DNA from: Scandinavium sp036271055
Lineage (GTDB): Bacteria; Pseudomonadota; Gammaproteobacteria; Enterobacterales; Enterobacteriaceae
DNA length: 64,000 nucleotides
Assembly: GCF_036271055.1 (NCBI RefSeq)
Contig: NZ_DATBBJ010000043.1
Span: 28,505 to 92,504, forward strand
Direction: 5' to 3'
The notes under the pieces are model-generated. The model saw nothing but the letters and a program-made list of their open reading frames with translations. It ran no database searches and was not told the DNA's origin. A program made the position numbers and the translations under genes. Below, piece by piece: positions 1 to 8,398 of the stretch; the stretch's first letter is position 1; each line of letters opens with the position of its first letter.

Positions 1-1
1 C

Positions 2-802
2 GCGACAGCCATCGCGATGGTAAGTCTGGTTTATGCGATGGAAGCTTTTGGGGCCGAACAGGGCAAAGGCTGGCTCCCTTTTGCGTTGCTGGCTGTGGGC
101 GCGGCGACGTTCCTGTTTGCACTGCGTCATTTCAATCGAGTGGCCTGGCCGATGATCCGCCTGGATGCATTACAGGTGCCGACATTCAGAGTCACGATGT
201 ACGGCGGCTCTCTGTTTCGCGCGTCTATAAGCGCCGTGCCGTTTCTGCTGCCGCTGCTGTTTCAGGTGGGTTTTGGCATGGATCCGTTTCACGCCGGGTT
301 ACTGGTGCTGGCGGTCTTCGTCGGCAATTTGACGATTAAACCCGCCACTACGCCGCTCATCCGCTGGCTCGGTTTTCGCAAATTGTTGCTGGTGAACGGC
401 GCGCTAAACGTGCTGGCACTGTTGGCATGCGCTTTCCTTACGCCGCAAACGCCGCTGTGGTTGACGCTGCTGATCCTGTATCTCGGCGGCGTGTTCCGTT
501 CGGTGCAGTTTACCGGCGTGAGTACGCTGGCGTTCGCCGATGTCCCGCCACCACAAATGAGCTACGCGAATACGCTCTTCAGTACCGCGACACAATTAGC
601 GGTCGGGCTTGGCATAACGCTGGGCGCGATTGGTATTCGTCTGGGAGAAAAACTCAGCGACTGGCTGCAACTCACCGCCGTTCCCGGCGTCAGTTTCCGA
701 CTGGCATTTGTGTTTATCGCGCTGATTTGTTTGATCGGAATGATTGATACATTCCAGTTGACGAGAGAGGCGGGAAGTTCGGTGTCGAAACGTAAGAAGT
801 AG
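2..802 (+). CDS. MFS drug-efflux transporter, DHA2-like, C-terminal part
   Basis: The reading frame is open from the left edge, so the gene starts upstream and only about its last 266 residues are visible. What remains is strongly hydrophobic with about seven membrane segments. The remembered closest family is EmrB/QacA (DHA2) proton-coupled drug exporters, whose C-terminal half has this hydrophobic pattern and a basic end. The tail is rich in Lys/Arg (SVSKRKK). Substrate cannot be told from this part. It ends just before a strong hairpin and faces the RpiB-like gene, so the two are convergent and not an operon. Family assignment is fairly sure; a gene symbol is not justified. Confidence 0.8.
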   Translation, partial: ATAIAMVSLVYAMEAFGAEQGKGWLPFALLAVGAATFLFALRHFNRVAWPMIRLDALQVPTFRVTMYGGSLFRASISAVPFLLPLLFQVGFGMDPFHAGLLVLAVFVGNLTIKPATTPLIRWLGFRKLLLVNGALNVLALLACAFLTPQTPLWLTLLILYLGGVFRSVQFTGVSTLAFADVPPPQMSYANTLFSTATQLAVGLGITLGAIGIRLGEKLSDWLQLTAVPGVSFRLAFVFIALICLIGMIDTFQLTREAGSSVSKRKK

Positions 803-806
803 ACTT

Positions 807-827
807 CCGGCGGCGCAGTGCCGCCGG
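807..827. terminator. Hairpin between convergent MFS and RpiB-like genes
   Basis: An 8-bp perfect stem (CCGGCGGC / GCCGCCGG) with a 5-nt loop lies between the two convergent genes. There is no clear T-run, so it may be a bidirectional terminator or a REP-like half element. Confidence 0.6.
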
Positions 828-838
828 ACATGAAAGCG

Positions 839-1477
839 TTACGCCAACACCTGGCGTACAAACGCTTCAATCTCTTTATCCTGGCAGTTCTCGAAGAAGC
901 ACTGCTGGAAGCGCTGGCCGGAAACAGCCGTTTTCACCAATTCCGGATCGATGGCGCGTAAAGTATCGAGATAATTTTCCTTCACCACAGCGGCTTTCAC
1001 CTGGTTCAGAATGCCCGCGTTGCGAACCTGCGGCTCTTTACGCTCCGGCGGATAGCCTTCACCGTTGCGACCCGTAAACGCTTTTTCAAAGATGAAGCGC
1101 ACGTTCAGCTCCGCGCCCCAGCCAAAGCCTTTGGCGAACGGCAGCGACAACGCATTCCCGTTGTTGATCTGCGCAAACAGGAAGGCATCTGCCGGGTCGA
1201 TGCAATAACCGCAAACCACGCCCGGGTGGATATTCAGCGACATCAATGCGCCCTGCCCGGTGCCACAGCCGGTGACCACGAAATCAACCGCTTTGGCGTT
1301 AAGCAGAATGCTGGCCATGATCCCCAGATGGATATAAGTCAGGTGGTGATCCTGTTCATCGCTCATGCCGACGTTGTAGACCGGGAAGCCTTTTTCATCA
1401 GCGACACCTTTAAGCTCACGATGGATCACCGCATTTTTAGCGGCCTGGCTGTTTTCCATCATCAGTGCAATTTTCAT
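839..1477 (-). CDS. RpiB/LacA/LacB-family sugar-phosphate isomerase
   Basis: The 212-residue product begins MKIALMMENSQAA and belongs to the RpiB/LacA/LacB fold, which interconverts aldose and ketose phosphates in the cytoplasm. The motif VTGCGTGQG contains the cysteine expected of the catalytic base, followed by a conserved Cys/Asn segment (CGYC, NNGNALSLP). At over 200 residues it is longer than ribose-5-phosphate isomerase B (about 150) and fits the longer subgroup with a C-terminal extension. The start at 1477 is preceded by AGGAGAA at good spacing, whereas the longer open frame to 1564 lacks a ribosome site. It stands alone next to an MFS gene, so the sugar cannot be inferred. Confidence 0.85.
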   Translation of the reverse strand: MKIALMMENSQAAKNAVIHRELKGVADEKGFPVYNVGMSDEQDHHLTYIHLGIMASILLNAKAVDFVVTGCGTGQGALMSLNIHPGVVCGYCIDPADAFLFAQINNGNALSLPFAKGFGWGAELNVRFIFEKAFTGRNGEGYPPERKEPQVRNAGILNQVKAAVVKENYLDTLRAIDPELVKTAVSGQRFQQCFFENCQDKEIEAFVRQVLA

Positions 1478-1726
1478 TCTTTCTTCTCCTGAAATCCGCG
1501 CGGAACGCTCCGCAGTGAACAGACGTGATGGCTTAACCTTAACGCGCATCAAACACACATTCAAATTTAATGAAATATTGTTTCATTAATTACCGGCAAC
1601 TTCACAGTTTTTTAGATTCATCGTCATAGTGCATGCTTATTCACAAAATCAATAAATCTCTATCCGGGATCCCGGCAGTTAGTTAGACTGAAAACAAACG
1701 ACACTATAAAAATCAGGAACCTCCTT

Positions 1727-3898
1727 GTGCGCTCCTTGCTAACAATGTCGCTCACTTTGCTCTGGGTAACCCTCCTCTCACACGCTTGCTTGCTGCGAGC
1801 TGCGCCTTTGAATTCCACACGCACCGAGGCCAGGGTTCCGGTCTGGCTCTTTGATGCAGATAACTTTGAATTCTGGCGCGATGCGCAGGGAAAGTATCAA
1901 GGCTATTACCCGGTACTCATTCAGGAAATAAATAAGCGCTTTGGTTATCAGCTGGAATTAAAGCCTATTGGCGGGGAAGAAATTGGTAAACGTTTCAATA
2001 GCGACAGTTTCGGCCTGTATGCAGGCGTGGTCCGCACCGAAGAACGCTCACGCAGCAAAATTCTTTCCGCTCGCCTGTTCGATAACGAAGTCCTCGCGGC
2101 AAGCCTGAGTCGTACAGCCGTCCTTCCGGAAGATCTCAACGACACGCGGGTGATTTTTCGTCGCGATGATGCCACGCAAAATCAGGTTCTCCAGCGTTAC
2201 CCTTATCTTCATTTCCGGCAGTTGATTCTGGTGAACAGCAGCACCGAGGCATTTGCCCTGCTGCGTGAACGTAAAGCCGATTTCTACATCAATGATGATT
2301 CAGAGATGGACGACACGCTGCACTACTACACATTGTCGCGTCCGTTTTCTGATTTACGCCTGCCGTGCGTGATGGGCTTTAGCCCGGAAGTCAGAGGGAT
2401 GCGCGATAACATTAATCAGTTGATTACCGAATGGCAGCAAAACGGCAAACTCAAAGCGCTGGAAAACCAGAGCAAACGCAACTATCTGGTCAGCCGTATT
2501 CAGATAACGCCCGATGAAGCCGCCTGGATGCGCAATAATCGCCTGACTATTTGGCTGCCGAAAAACGAGAACTTTGCCCCGCTGCTTTGGCAAGATACGC
2601 ACGGCTACCACGGCACCGCGATGGATATGATCAGCGACATGCGCGACCTGCTGCATATAAACGTCGATGTAAAATATACCGACAATTACGTTGCACGCCT
2701 GCGCGAAGAAGCCTGGCTGGTGCGGATGGTGAATATTGTTGAAAGCCGTGATGATTCCCAGGTAGAAGGGATGATTGGCCCGGCGCTCTCCTGGCATAAC
2801 GCCTATTACAACCGTGTCGAACAGCCGTTTTTGTGGGATGAAGATCAGGTTCGCTATAAGCGCGTGGGGGTGATCAGCGGTTCGTTTTCTGCATTGTATC
2901 TGCAACAGCGTTTTGGCAAGGACGTTTCTCTGTTTCCCGCCACCTCGATTGAAGATCTCGTCAACGCCATCGAACAACATAAAATTGATTTTATCCTCGG
3001 GGATTTAAGCTCGCTCGAAGGTTCGCTGCGCGGTAACGATCTTTTCCGTGGCGTGCTGAAAGTTGCGGGCCTGACGCGTTCGGATTATCGCATTGTCTCG
3101 TGGGTCGATAACTCGCACCCCATGCACCCACTGCTGACGCAAATCCATCGCATCTCAAGCTATCGCACACAGATGGAGCGCCAGCCCGACACCTCGCTGT
3201 TCCCGGACTTCAGCAAAAATACCTTCAAAATTATCAGTATCGTGTTGTTCATTTCCGTGCTGTTTAGCCTGTGTCTGCTTGGTTTGATGTGGCGGCAGAT
3301 GAAACAGAGCCGGGCCGTGAACCGCAGCATTGTGGAAGCGATGGAAAAAGTGAACCGTGCTCATGACGATGAAACCGGCAGCCATATTCGCCGTGTGTCT
3401 GCTTATTGCGGCCTGCTGGCGCGTGAAATCGGCTTGCCACGAAAAATGGTGCAGGATATCGAGCGTTTTGCTTCGTTGCATGACGTTGGGAAAATTGCCG
3501 TGCCCGAGCGGATATTGCGCAAGCAAGGCGCGCTGACCGAAGAAGAATTTAATGAAATGAAACTGCATACGCTCAAAGGCTGGCGCATTATCCAGGGCCT
3601 TAGCCTTGGGCCAGTAGCTGAAAATATCATTCATTATCATCACGAAAAGTGGGATGGCAATGGCTACCCCGAAGGGCTATGCGGCGAACAAATCCCCATT
3701 GAGGCCCGCATTCTGGCTCTGGCGGATGTCTATGACGCCCTGAGGCAAAAACGCATTTATAAGCCCGGCTACACCCACGAACACGCCTGTTCACTAATTA
3801 TCGCTGGCGCCGGACGCCATTTTGACCCGGAGCTGATCAACCGCTTCCGCCAGCTACACACAAAATTCCAGACGATTTATGACAGTCAGGCCGACTGA
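1727..3898 (+). CDS. Membrane HD-GYP phosphodiesterase with tandem periplasmic solute-binding domains
   Basis: A 723-residue protein starting at GTG behind an AGGA-type site. It has an N-terminal signal/anchor (to about residue 25), then two successive bacterial extracellular solute-binding (PBPb, family 3) domains at about 38-250 and 260-490, one membrane helix at 502-522, and a cytoplasmic HD-GYP domain at about 540-715. The catalytic HD pair (585-586), HHEKWDGNGYP (GYP at 646-648) and ALADVYDAL are all intact, so active hydrolysis of cyclic di-GMP is expected. The architecture implies that a small molecule bound in the periplasm controls c-di-GMP. It lies upstream of yecR and the flagellar genes, where c-di-GMP turnover would affect motility. 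The ligand is unknown; this is not a classical E. coli K-12 gene. Confidence 0.88.
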   Translation: MRSLLTMSLTLLWVTLLSHACLLRAAPLNSTRTEARVPVWLFDADNFEFWRDAQGKYQGYYPVLIQEINKRFGYQLELKPIGGEEIGKRFNSDSFGLYAGVVRTEERSRSKILSARLFDNEVLAASLSRTAVLPEDLNDTRVIFRRDDATQNQVLQRYPYLHFRQLILVNSSTEAFALLRERKADFYINDDSEMDDTLHYYTLSRPFSDLRLPCVMGFSPEVRGMRDNINQLITEWQQNGKLKALENQSKRNYLVSRIQITPDEAAWMRNNRLTIWLPKNENFAPLLWQDTHGYHGTAMDMISDMRDLLHINVDVKYTDNYVARLREEAWLVRMVNIVESRDDSQVEGMIGPALSWHNAYYNRVEQPFLWDEDQVRYKRVGVISGSFSALYLQQRFGKDVSLFPATSIEDLVNAIEQHKIDFILGDLSSLEGSLRGNDLFRGVLKVAGLTRSDYRIVSWVDNSHPMHPLLTQIHRISSYRTQMERQPDTSLFPDFSKNTFKIISIVLFISVLFSLCLLGLMWRQMKQSRAVNRSIVEAMEKVNRAHDDETGSHIRRVSAYCGLLAREIGLPRKMVQDIERFASLHDVGKIAVPERILRKQGALTEEEFNEMKLHTLKGWRIIQGLSLGPVAENIIHYHHEKWDGNGYPEGLCGEQIPIEARILALADVYDALRQKRIYKPGYTHEHACSLIIAGAGRHFDPELINRFRQLHTKFQTIYDSQAD

Positions 3899-4004
3899 CA
3901 TCGGCGGTGGTGGAAACTAAAGGCGATTGTGTTGGCTATTCAGGGCATTGGCTGCGCGCGTGGGCGTTAAGATGGCAGGATCGGATATTCACGCAGAGTG
4001 GGCC

Positions 4005-4343
4005 ATGAACAAATTGATCACCGTCGTTGTCGCGACGATAGCGCTTTCTGCCTGTACGGTTCACCGTCAGGCCAACGTTACGGATGCCGATGCCACCAGC
4101 GGCATCGTGCGTCTTACCTACGGTCAGGCCATGTTGCAATCGGCTACGACTGACGATTACGTCGCCAACGGCACGGCCACCAAACAGTGCCAGCAAATGG
4201 GGTATGCAACCGCCGTGCCCTACGGTCAGCCCGTCACCACCTGTACCGTCACCAGCGGTTCGCTGTGCATGAATCAAAGCGTCACTATCCAGTATCAATG
4301 CCGTGGCATTGCCATCAATGCGGCACCGGTCACACATTATTGA
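4005..4343 (+). CDS. yecR: YecR-family lipoprotein
   Basis: A 112-residue product starting MNKLITVVVATIALSACTV. The lipobox LSAC predicts signal peptidase II cleavage and lipid attachment at the Cys. The rest, with segments such as QMGYATAVPYGQP and SGSLCMNQ, matches remembered E. coli YecR; the remaining cysteines could form disulfides in the periplasm. The start at 4005 places the signal peptide correctly; a longer upstream frame (3927) would bury it. In E. coli yecR sits beside ftnA and is reported in the flagellar regulon, and both genes are adjacent here too. Its molecular function is not known. Confidence 0.88.
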   Translation: MNKLITVVVATIALSACTVHRQANVTDADATSGIVRLTYGQAMLQSATTDDYVANGTATKQCQQMGYATAVPYGQPVTTCTVTSGSLCMNQSVTIQYQCRGIAINAAPVTHY

Positions 4344-4352
4344 TATTTTCTG

Positions 4353-4376
4353 CTGCCGGATAAATAAATCCGGCAG
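4353..4376. terminator. Hairpin after yecR
   Basis: A 9-bp stem (CTGCCGGAT / ATCCGGCAG) with a 6-nt loop directly after the yecR stop codon. No good T-run follows, so it may be a weak terminator or REP-type hairpin. The following 160 bp before ftnA is AT-rich and carries the ftnA promoter region. Confidence 0.5.
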
Positions 4377-4538
4377 TAATTATAACTATTCGCATTTCAT
4401 TATTTAATAGCCGCAATGCGTTTTATTCCCATTAGCATTTAACAAAATTTATTTTTTATTTTACCTTTTGCAAATAAGTTAATTACAAATTAGACTTTCG
4501 TCGTAATTCCCCTGAGCCTATTTATGACGGAGCATCCC

Positions 4539-5036
4539 ATGCTGAAAACGGAAATGATCGACAAACTGAATGAGCAAATGAACCTGGAACTCTATTCCTC
4601 TCTGCTTTATCAGCAGATGAGCGCATGGTGCAGCTATCACAGCTTTGAAGGTGCCGCCGCGTTTTTGCGTCGCCACGCTCAGGAAGAAATGACCCACATG
4701 CAGCGCCTGTTCGATTACCTGACCGATACCGGCAGCCTGCCACGTATTTCGACCATCGAATCACCGTTTGCTGAATATGCTTCACTGGATGAACTGTTCC
4801 GTTCGACTTACGAACACGAACAATTGATCACCCAGAAAATTAACGAACTGGCTCATGCCGCCATGAGCAATCAGGATTATCCAACCTTTAATTTCCTGCA
4901 ATGGTACGTTGCTGAGCAGCACGAAGAAGAGAAACTGTTTAAATCGGTTCTCGATAAATTGTCGCTGGTCGGTAAAAGCGGTGAAGGCCTGTACTTTATC
5001 GATAAAGAACTGGCTACCCTCGACGCACAAAATTAA
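4539..5036 (+). CDS. ftnA: Bacterial ferritin A, iron storage
   Basis: A 165-residue protein nearly identical in remembered sequence to E. coli FtnA (MLKTEMIDKLNEQMNLELYS). It forms a 24-subunit cytoplasmic shell that oxidises Fe(II) at a dinuclear centre and stores it as ferrihydrite. Ferroxidase ligands are visible: Glu in LNEQMNLELY, the E..H pair in HAQEEMTHMQRL, and the downstream EQHEEEKLFK. The ATG at 4539 is chosen because GGAG lies 8 nt upstream and it gives the family length; the ATG at 4524 would add MTEHP. E. coli has yecH between ftnA and tyrP, which is missing here. Confidence 0.96.
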   Translation: MLKTEMIDKLNEQMNLELYSSLLYQQMSAWCSYHSFEGAAAFLRRHAQEEMTHMQRLFDYLTDTGSLPRISTIESPFAEYASLDELFRSTYEHEQLITQKINELAHAAMSNQDYPTFNFLQWYVAEQHEEEKLFKSVLDKLSLVGKSGEGLYFIDKELATLDAQN

Positions 5037-5102
5037 TTTCAAGCTGGCAGCGGCAACCGCTGCCACGCTTTTCAGACCATCCTTTCGCAGCCCGCCCGAT
5101 AA

Positions 5103-5166
5103 CGTAAATCTCTCGTTACACCCACTGTAATTCAGATTTGACGAACTGCAGGTTTTCCCCTACCCT
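5103..5166 (+). promoter_or_regulatory. tyrP promoter with two TyrR-like boxes
   Basis: Box one (5103-5120) reads CGTAAA-N6-GTTACA against the TyrR consensus TGTAAA-N6-TTTACA. Box two (5126-5143) reads TGTAAT-N6-TTGACG. The boxes are 23 bp apart, close to the arrangement known for E. coli tyrP. Box two overlaps a -35 (TTGACG, 5138-5143) followed after 17 bp by TACCCT (5161-5166). This suggests TyrR control by tyrosine and phenylalanine, as in E. coli. Inferred from pattern only. Confidence 0.6.
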
Positions 5167-5211
5167 GCGCGGCATTATTTATCGTCTCCATCCTGGAAAG
5201 CAGAGGAAAGC

Positions 5212-6423
5212 GTGAAGAACCGCACCGTAGGGAGTATTTTAATCGTCGCTGGCACCACTATTGGCGCGGGAATGTTGGCGATGCCACTGGCCTCGGCAGG
5301 CGTGGGTTTTGGCGTAACGTTGGCGTTACTGTTAAGTCTGTGGGCGCTGATGTGTTACACCGCGCTGCTGTTGCTCGAAGTTTATCAGCACGTGCCTGCC
5401 GATACCGGTTTGGGATCGCTGGCTTTGCGTTATCTCGGTCGTTACGGCCAATGGATAACGGGATTCAGCATGCTGTTCCTGATGTACGCCCTGACGGCGG
5501 CTTATGTCAGCGGAGCCGGTGAACTACTGGCATCGAGCCTCAGCCAGTGGCTGAATGTCGAACTGCCTCCGGCGGCAGGCGTACTGCTTTTTACTGCCGT
5601 GGGCGGTGGCGTAATTTGTGTCGGCACGACGCTGGTTGATTTGTTCAACCGTTTCCTGTTCAGCGCAAAAATCATCTTTCTTATAGTGATGCTGGCACTG
5701 CTGTTGCCACATATTCATCAGATGAACCTGCTGACCTTACCGTTGCAACAGGGCCTGGCGTTATCGGCCATTCCGGTTATTTTCACCTCCTTTGGCTTCC
5801 ACGGCAGCGTGCCGAGCATCGTGAGTTATATGAATGGCGATGTGCGCAAACTGCGTCGCATTTTTGTTATCGGCAGCTTTATTCCACTGGTGGCGTACAT
5901 CTTCTGGCAGATAGCGACGCTCGGCAGCATTGAATCCCCGGTGTTTAGTTCGCTGCTGGCGAGCCATGCGGGTCTGAATGGGCTGTTAGAGGCGATTCGC
6001 GCCGTGGTTGCTTCTCCGCATGTAGAGCTTGCAGTACACCTGTTTGCCGACCTGGCACTGGCGACCTCTTTCCTGGGTGTGGCTTTGGGGCTGTTTGATT
6101 ACCTTGCCGACCTGTTCCAGCGTAAAAACAGCGTGACCGGACGCCTGCAAACCGGGGCGATTACCTTCCTGCCACCGCTGGCATTTGCCTTGTTCTACCC
6201 GCGCGGATTCGTGATGGCGCTCGGTTACGCTGGTGTGGCCCTGGCGGTGTTGGCGCTGATCATCCCTTCATTATTAACGCTGAAAAGTCGCCAGCAGCAT
6301 CCACAGGCGGCCTATCGCGTAGTCGGTGGCACACCTGCACTATGGCTGGTCTTCGGCTGTGGGATTGCAGTCATTCTGGTGCAAATCGCGATTGCTGCTG
6401 GAATGCTGCCTTCGGTTGGGTAA
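5212..6423 (+). CDS. tyrP: Tyrosine-specific proton symporter
   Basis: A 403-residue inner-membrane protein of the aromatic amino acid permease (HAAAP) family with about 11 hydrophobic segments. The start MKNRTVGSILIVAGTTIGAGML and the GFHGSVPSI loop are hallmarks of TyrP/TnaB/Mtr, and length and N-terminus match TyrP. It imports tyrosine with protons. Translation starts at GTG (5212) behind GAGGAAAG. TyrR-like operator boxes lie upstream and a rho-independent terminator follows, so it is a single-gene unit. Confidence 0.94.
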   Translation: MKNRTVGSILIVAGTTIGAGMLAMPLASAGVGFGVTLALLLSLWALMCYTALLLLEVYQHVPADTGLGSLALRYLGRYGQWITGFSMLFLMYALTAAYVSGAGELLASSLSQWLNVELPPAAGVLLFTAVGGGVICVGTTLVDLFNRFLFSAKIIFLIVMLALLLPHIHQMNLLTLPLQQGLALSAIPVIFTSFGFHGSVPSIVSYMNGDVRKLRRIFVIGSFIPLVAYIFWQIATLGSIESPVFSSLLASHAGLNGLLEAIRAVVASPHVELAVHLFADLALATSFLGVALGLFDYLADLFQRKNSVTGRLQTGAITFLPPLAFALFYPRGFVMALGYAGVALAVLALIIPSLLTLKSRQQHPQAAYRVVGGTPALWLVFGCGIAVILVQIAIAAGMLPSVG

Positions 6424-6441
6424 TTCATAATAACGAAAAGC

Positions 6442-6478
6442 AAAACGCCTGAGGGAATCATCCATCAGGCGTTTTTTT
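6442..6478 (+). terminator. Rho-independent terminator of tyrP
   Basis: Stem AAACGCCTGA / TCAGGCGTTT with a 12-nt loop followed by a run of seven T. It lies between convergent tyrP and yecA and may serve both. Confidence 0.88.
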
Positions 6479-6497
6479 ATGGTCGACAATGAGCGTC

Positions 6498-7163
6498 TTA
6501 TTTCAGACAGCAGCTTTTGTATTTCTTCCCGCTGCCACAAGGACATGGATCGTTGCGTCCCGTTTTACTCTCATTCTTAATCGGCTGTTTTACCGGCGCG
6601 ACTTGTGGATTATCGAGCCAGTAATGGCAGAGCGTTAACGCTGCGGGTTTCAGCAGATCGACGCTCGCAATATACTCTTCAGCAGAAAGCGCTTCGAGGC
6701 GAGGGAAATTCTCTTCGCTGCCGTGCAGAGCGATAACATCCAGTTGCGGCTGCAAACTTTCCGGTAGCGCCGACCAGTCACTTAACCCAACGCCGCGCAT
6801 GTAACCGAAGCACCACTCTTCAACGATGGTTATCTCCTGACCTTCTTCTTCGCGCGTGCCGAATAGCGGTTCGTACTGATCGGGATAATCGCCAAGGCGC
6901 TCGCTGATATCGTCCATGTGCTGCAAAGCCAGGTTGACGAAATGATCGCGCTCGCGGTCATTTTCCCAACGAGGAACAAAATCTGCGCCACCCCACACCG
7001 CCAGCATCCACTCAGCAGGTTCAATCTCGACCGGAGAGGAAAGGATCGCCGTCAGCATGCCATCCAGCTCCGAGACATCCATCACGGCCTGTTCGTTGCC
7101 ATAACGGACCAGGACATCGTCCAGCCACTCAAGTTCGCTTTCGTTTAACGGTCCGGTTTTCAT
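6498..7163 (-). CDS. yecA: YecA-family SEC-C metal-binding protein
   Basis: A 221-residue product with an N-terminal YecA/YgfB-type helical domain (KTGPLNESELEWLDDVL, AVWGGADFVPRW, EEWCFGYMRGV) and a C-terminal SEC-C zinc finger, GRNDPCPCGSGKKYKSCC. The SEC-C motif is the same zinc-binding element found at the SecA C-terminus. E. coli YecA has been linked to SecA and ribosomes; the role here is inferred from that similarity. It is convergent with tyrP and upstream of the tRNA cluster, as in E. coli. Confidence 0.93.
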   Translation of the reverse strand: MKTGPLNESELEWLDDVLVRYGNEQAVMDVSELDGMLTAILSSPVEIEPAEWMLAVWGGADFVPRWENDRERDHFVNLALQHMDDISERLGDYPDQYEPLFGTREEEGQEITIVEEWCFGYMRGVGLSDWSALPESLQPQLDVIALHGSEENFPRLEALSAEEYIASVDLLKPAALTLCHYWLDNPQVAPVKQPIKNESKTGRNDPCPCGSGKKYKSCCLK

Positions 7164-7276
7164 TACTGAGTACTCATGTTGGAAGTGTGTTTACCCGTCA
7201 TACTTCAAGCTGCTGGTACGTTGGCTGCAACTCGAATTATCAAGGGTATAGAAGATAGAACATCAGGATCGCAAAT

Positions 7277-7303
7277 ACAAAAAAACCACCCGAAGGTGGT
7301 TTC
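7277..7303 (-). terminator. Terminator of the glyW-cysT-leuZ tRNA operon
   Basis: On the minus strand a GAAACCACC / GGTGGTTT stem with a short TTCG-type loop is followed by a T-run, about 40 bp after the leuZ CCA end. Confidence 0.85.
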
Positions 7304-7343
7304 ACGACACTGCTTATCATTGATTTTATTCTTTATTTTCCCA

Positions 7344-7430
7344 TGGTAGCCGGAGTGGGACTTGAACCCACACAGCGCGAACGCCGAGGGATTTTAAATC
7401 CCTTGTGTCTACCGATTCCACCATCCGGCC
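7344..7430 (-). tRNA. leuZ: tRNA-Leu(UAA)
   Basis: An 87-nt gene with encoded CCA. The anticodon TAA sits in ATTTAAAAT, there is a long variable arm (type II tRNA), and the acceptor is GGCCGGA / TCCGGCT with a terminal G-U. It is the last tRNA of the glyW-cysT-leuZ operon. Confidence 0.96.
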
Positions 7431-7443
7431 TCGGGGAATAAAG

Positions 7444-7517
7444 TGGAGGCGCGTTCCGGAGTCGAACCGGACTAGACGGATTTGCAATCCGCTACATAAC
7501 CGCTTTGCTAACGCGCC
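7444..7517 (-). tRNA. cysT: tRNA-Cys(GCA)
   Basis: A 74-nt gene with anticodon GCA in TTGCAAA, acceptor GGCGCGT / CGCGCC region, U discriminator expected for tRNA-Cys, and encoded CCA. Middle gene of the operon. Confidence 0.97.
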
Positions 7518-7554
7518 GAAGTACTCACACCCGCAATTGCCGATGCGTTTAAAC

Positions 7555-7630
<76 letters not shown>

Positions 7631-7794
7631 AGATCAGATGACTAACTTAATCATTTGATTTTGTTACCGTCTGGCAAGCTGTGCTGCCGTTCGATGCGAT
7701 GCATTCTACTTACCTGACGCACTGAGTCAACGTTATTTTTCACCGCACCGGATCGTTTGATGAAATTTACGTCGAAACGATCACCGTTCGAGCA

Positions 7795-8343
7795 TCACTG
7801 CTCCAGCAAATCGCCGCGAGCGGCGTTCAGGTACTGGAACATCGACCATAGCGTCAACACCGCAGCGACCATAAACAGGCCAATACCAGCCCACTCTACC
7901 CACTCGTTTGGACGCCACAACATCCACACCAGCGCCGCCATTTGTGCCGTGGTTTTCACTTTACCAATCCAGGACACCGCCACGTTGCTGCGTTTACCGA
8001 GTTCAGCCATCCACTCACGCAATGCAGAGATGATAATCTCACGGGCAATCATGGTTGCCGCAGGCAGCGTGACCCACCAGGAGTGATAGTGTTCGACGAC
8101 CAGCACCATTGCAATAGCGACCATCACCTTATCCGCCACAGGATCGAGGAAGGCACCGAAACGGGTGCTCTGGTTCCAGCGACGCGCCAGATAGCCATCA
8201 AACCAGTCGGTTATCGCCGCTACGAAGAAAATAAACGCGCAGGCAAACGGTGCCCAAACGAACGGCAGATAGAACGCCAGCACGAAAAAGGGGATCAGGA
8301 TGACGCGGAACAATGTGAGCAATGTCGGGATATTAAATTGCAT
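7795..8343 (-). CDS. pgsA: Phosphatidylglycerophosphate synthase
   Basis: A 182-residue inner-membrane enzyme that makes phosphatidylglycerol phosphate from CDP-diacylglycerol and glycerol-3-phosphate, the committed step to acidic phospholipids. The CDP-alcohol phosphatidyltransferase signature DG-x2-AR-x8-G-x3-D-x3-D is visible in DWFDGYLARRW..FGAFLDPVADK. Four or more membrane segments fit the family, and the length equals E. coli PgsA. It lies just downstream of uvrC, with a gap of about 55 bp, on the same strand and is probably cotranscribed with uvrY-uvrC. Confidence 0.96.
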   Translation of the reverse strand: MQFNIPTLLTLFRVILIPFFVLAFYLPFVWAPFACAFIFFVAAITDWFDGYLARRWNQSTRFGAFLDPVADKVMVAIAMVLVVEHYHSWWVTLPAATMIAREIIISALREWMAELGKRSNVAVSWIGKVKTTAQMAALVWMLWRPNEWVEWAGIGLFMVAAVLTLWSMFQYLNAARGDLLEQ

Positions 8344-8398
8344 GGCGACGGTAACTATCTGTTGTCAGTAAAATTAGCCCTATGTTGCTACAGAGCCC

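Noticed and set aside
3899..4004. Sigma-28 promoter for yecR
   Set aside because: TAAA occurs at several places but none is followed at 14-16 bp by an acceptable GCCGATAA, so no flagellar promoter is claimed.
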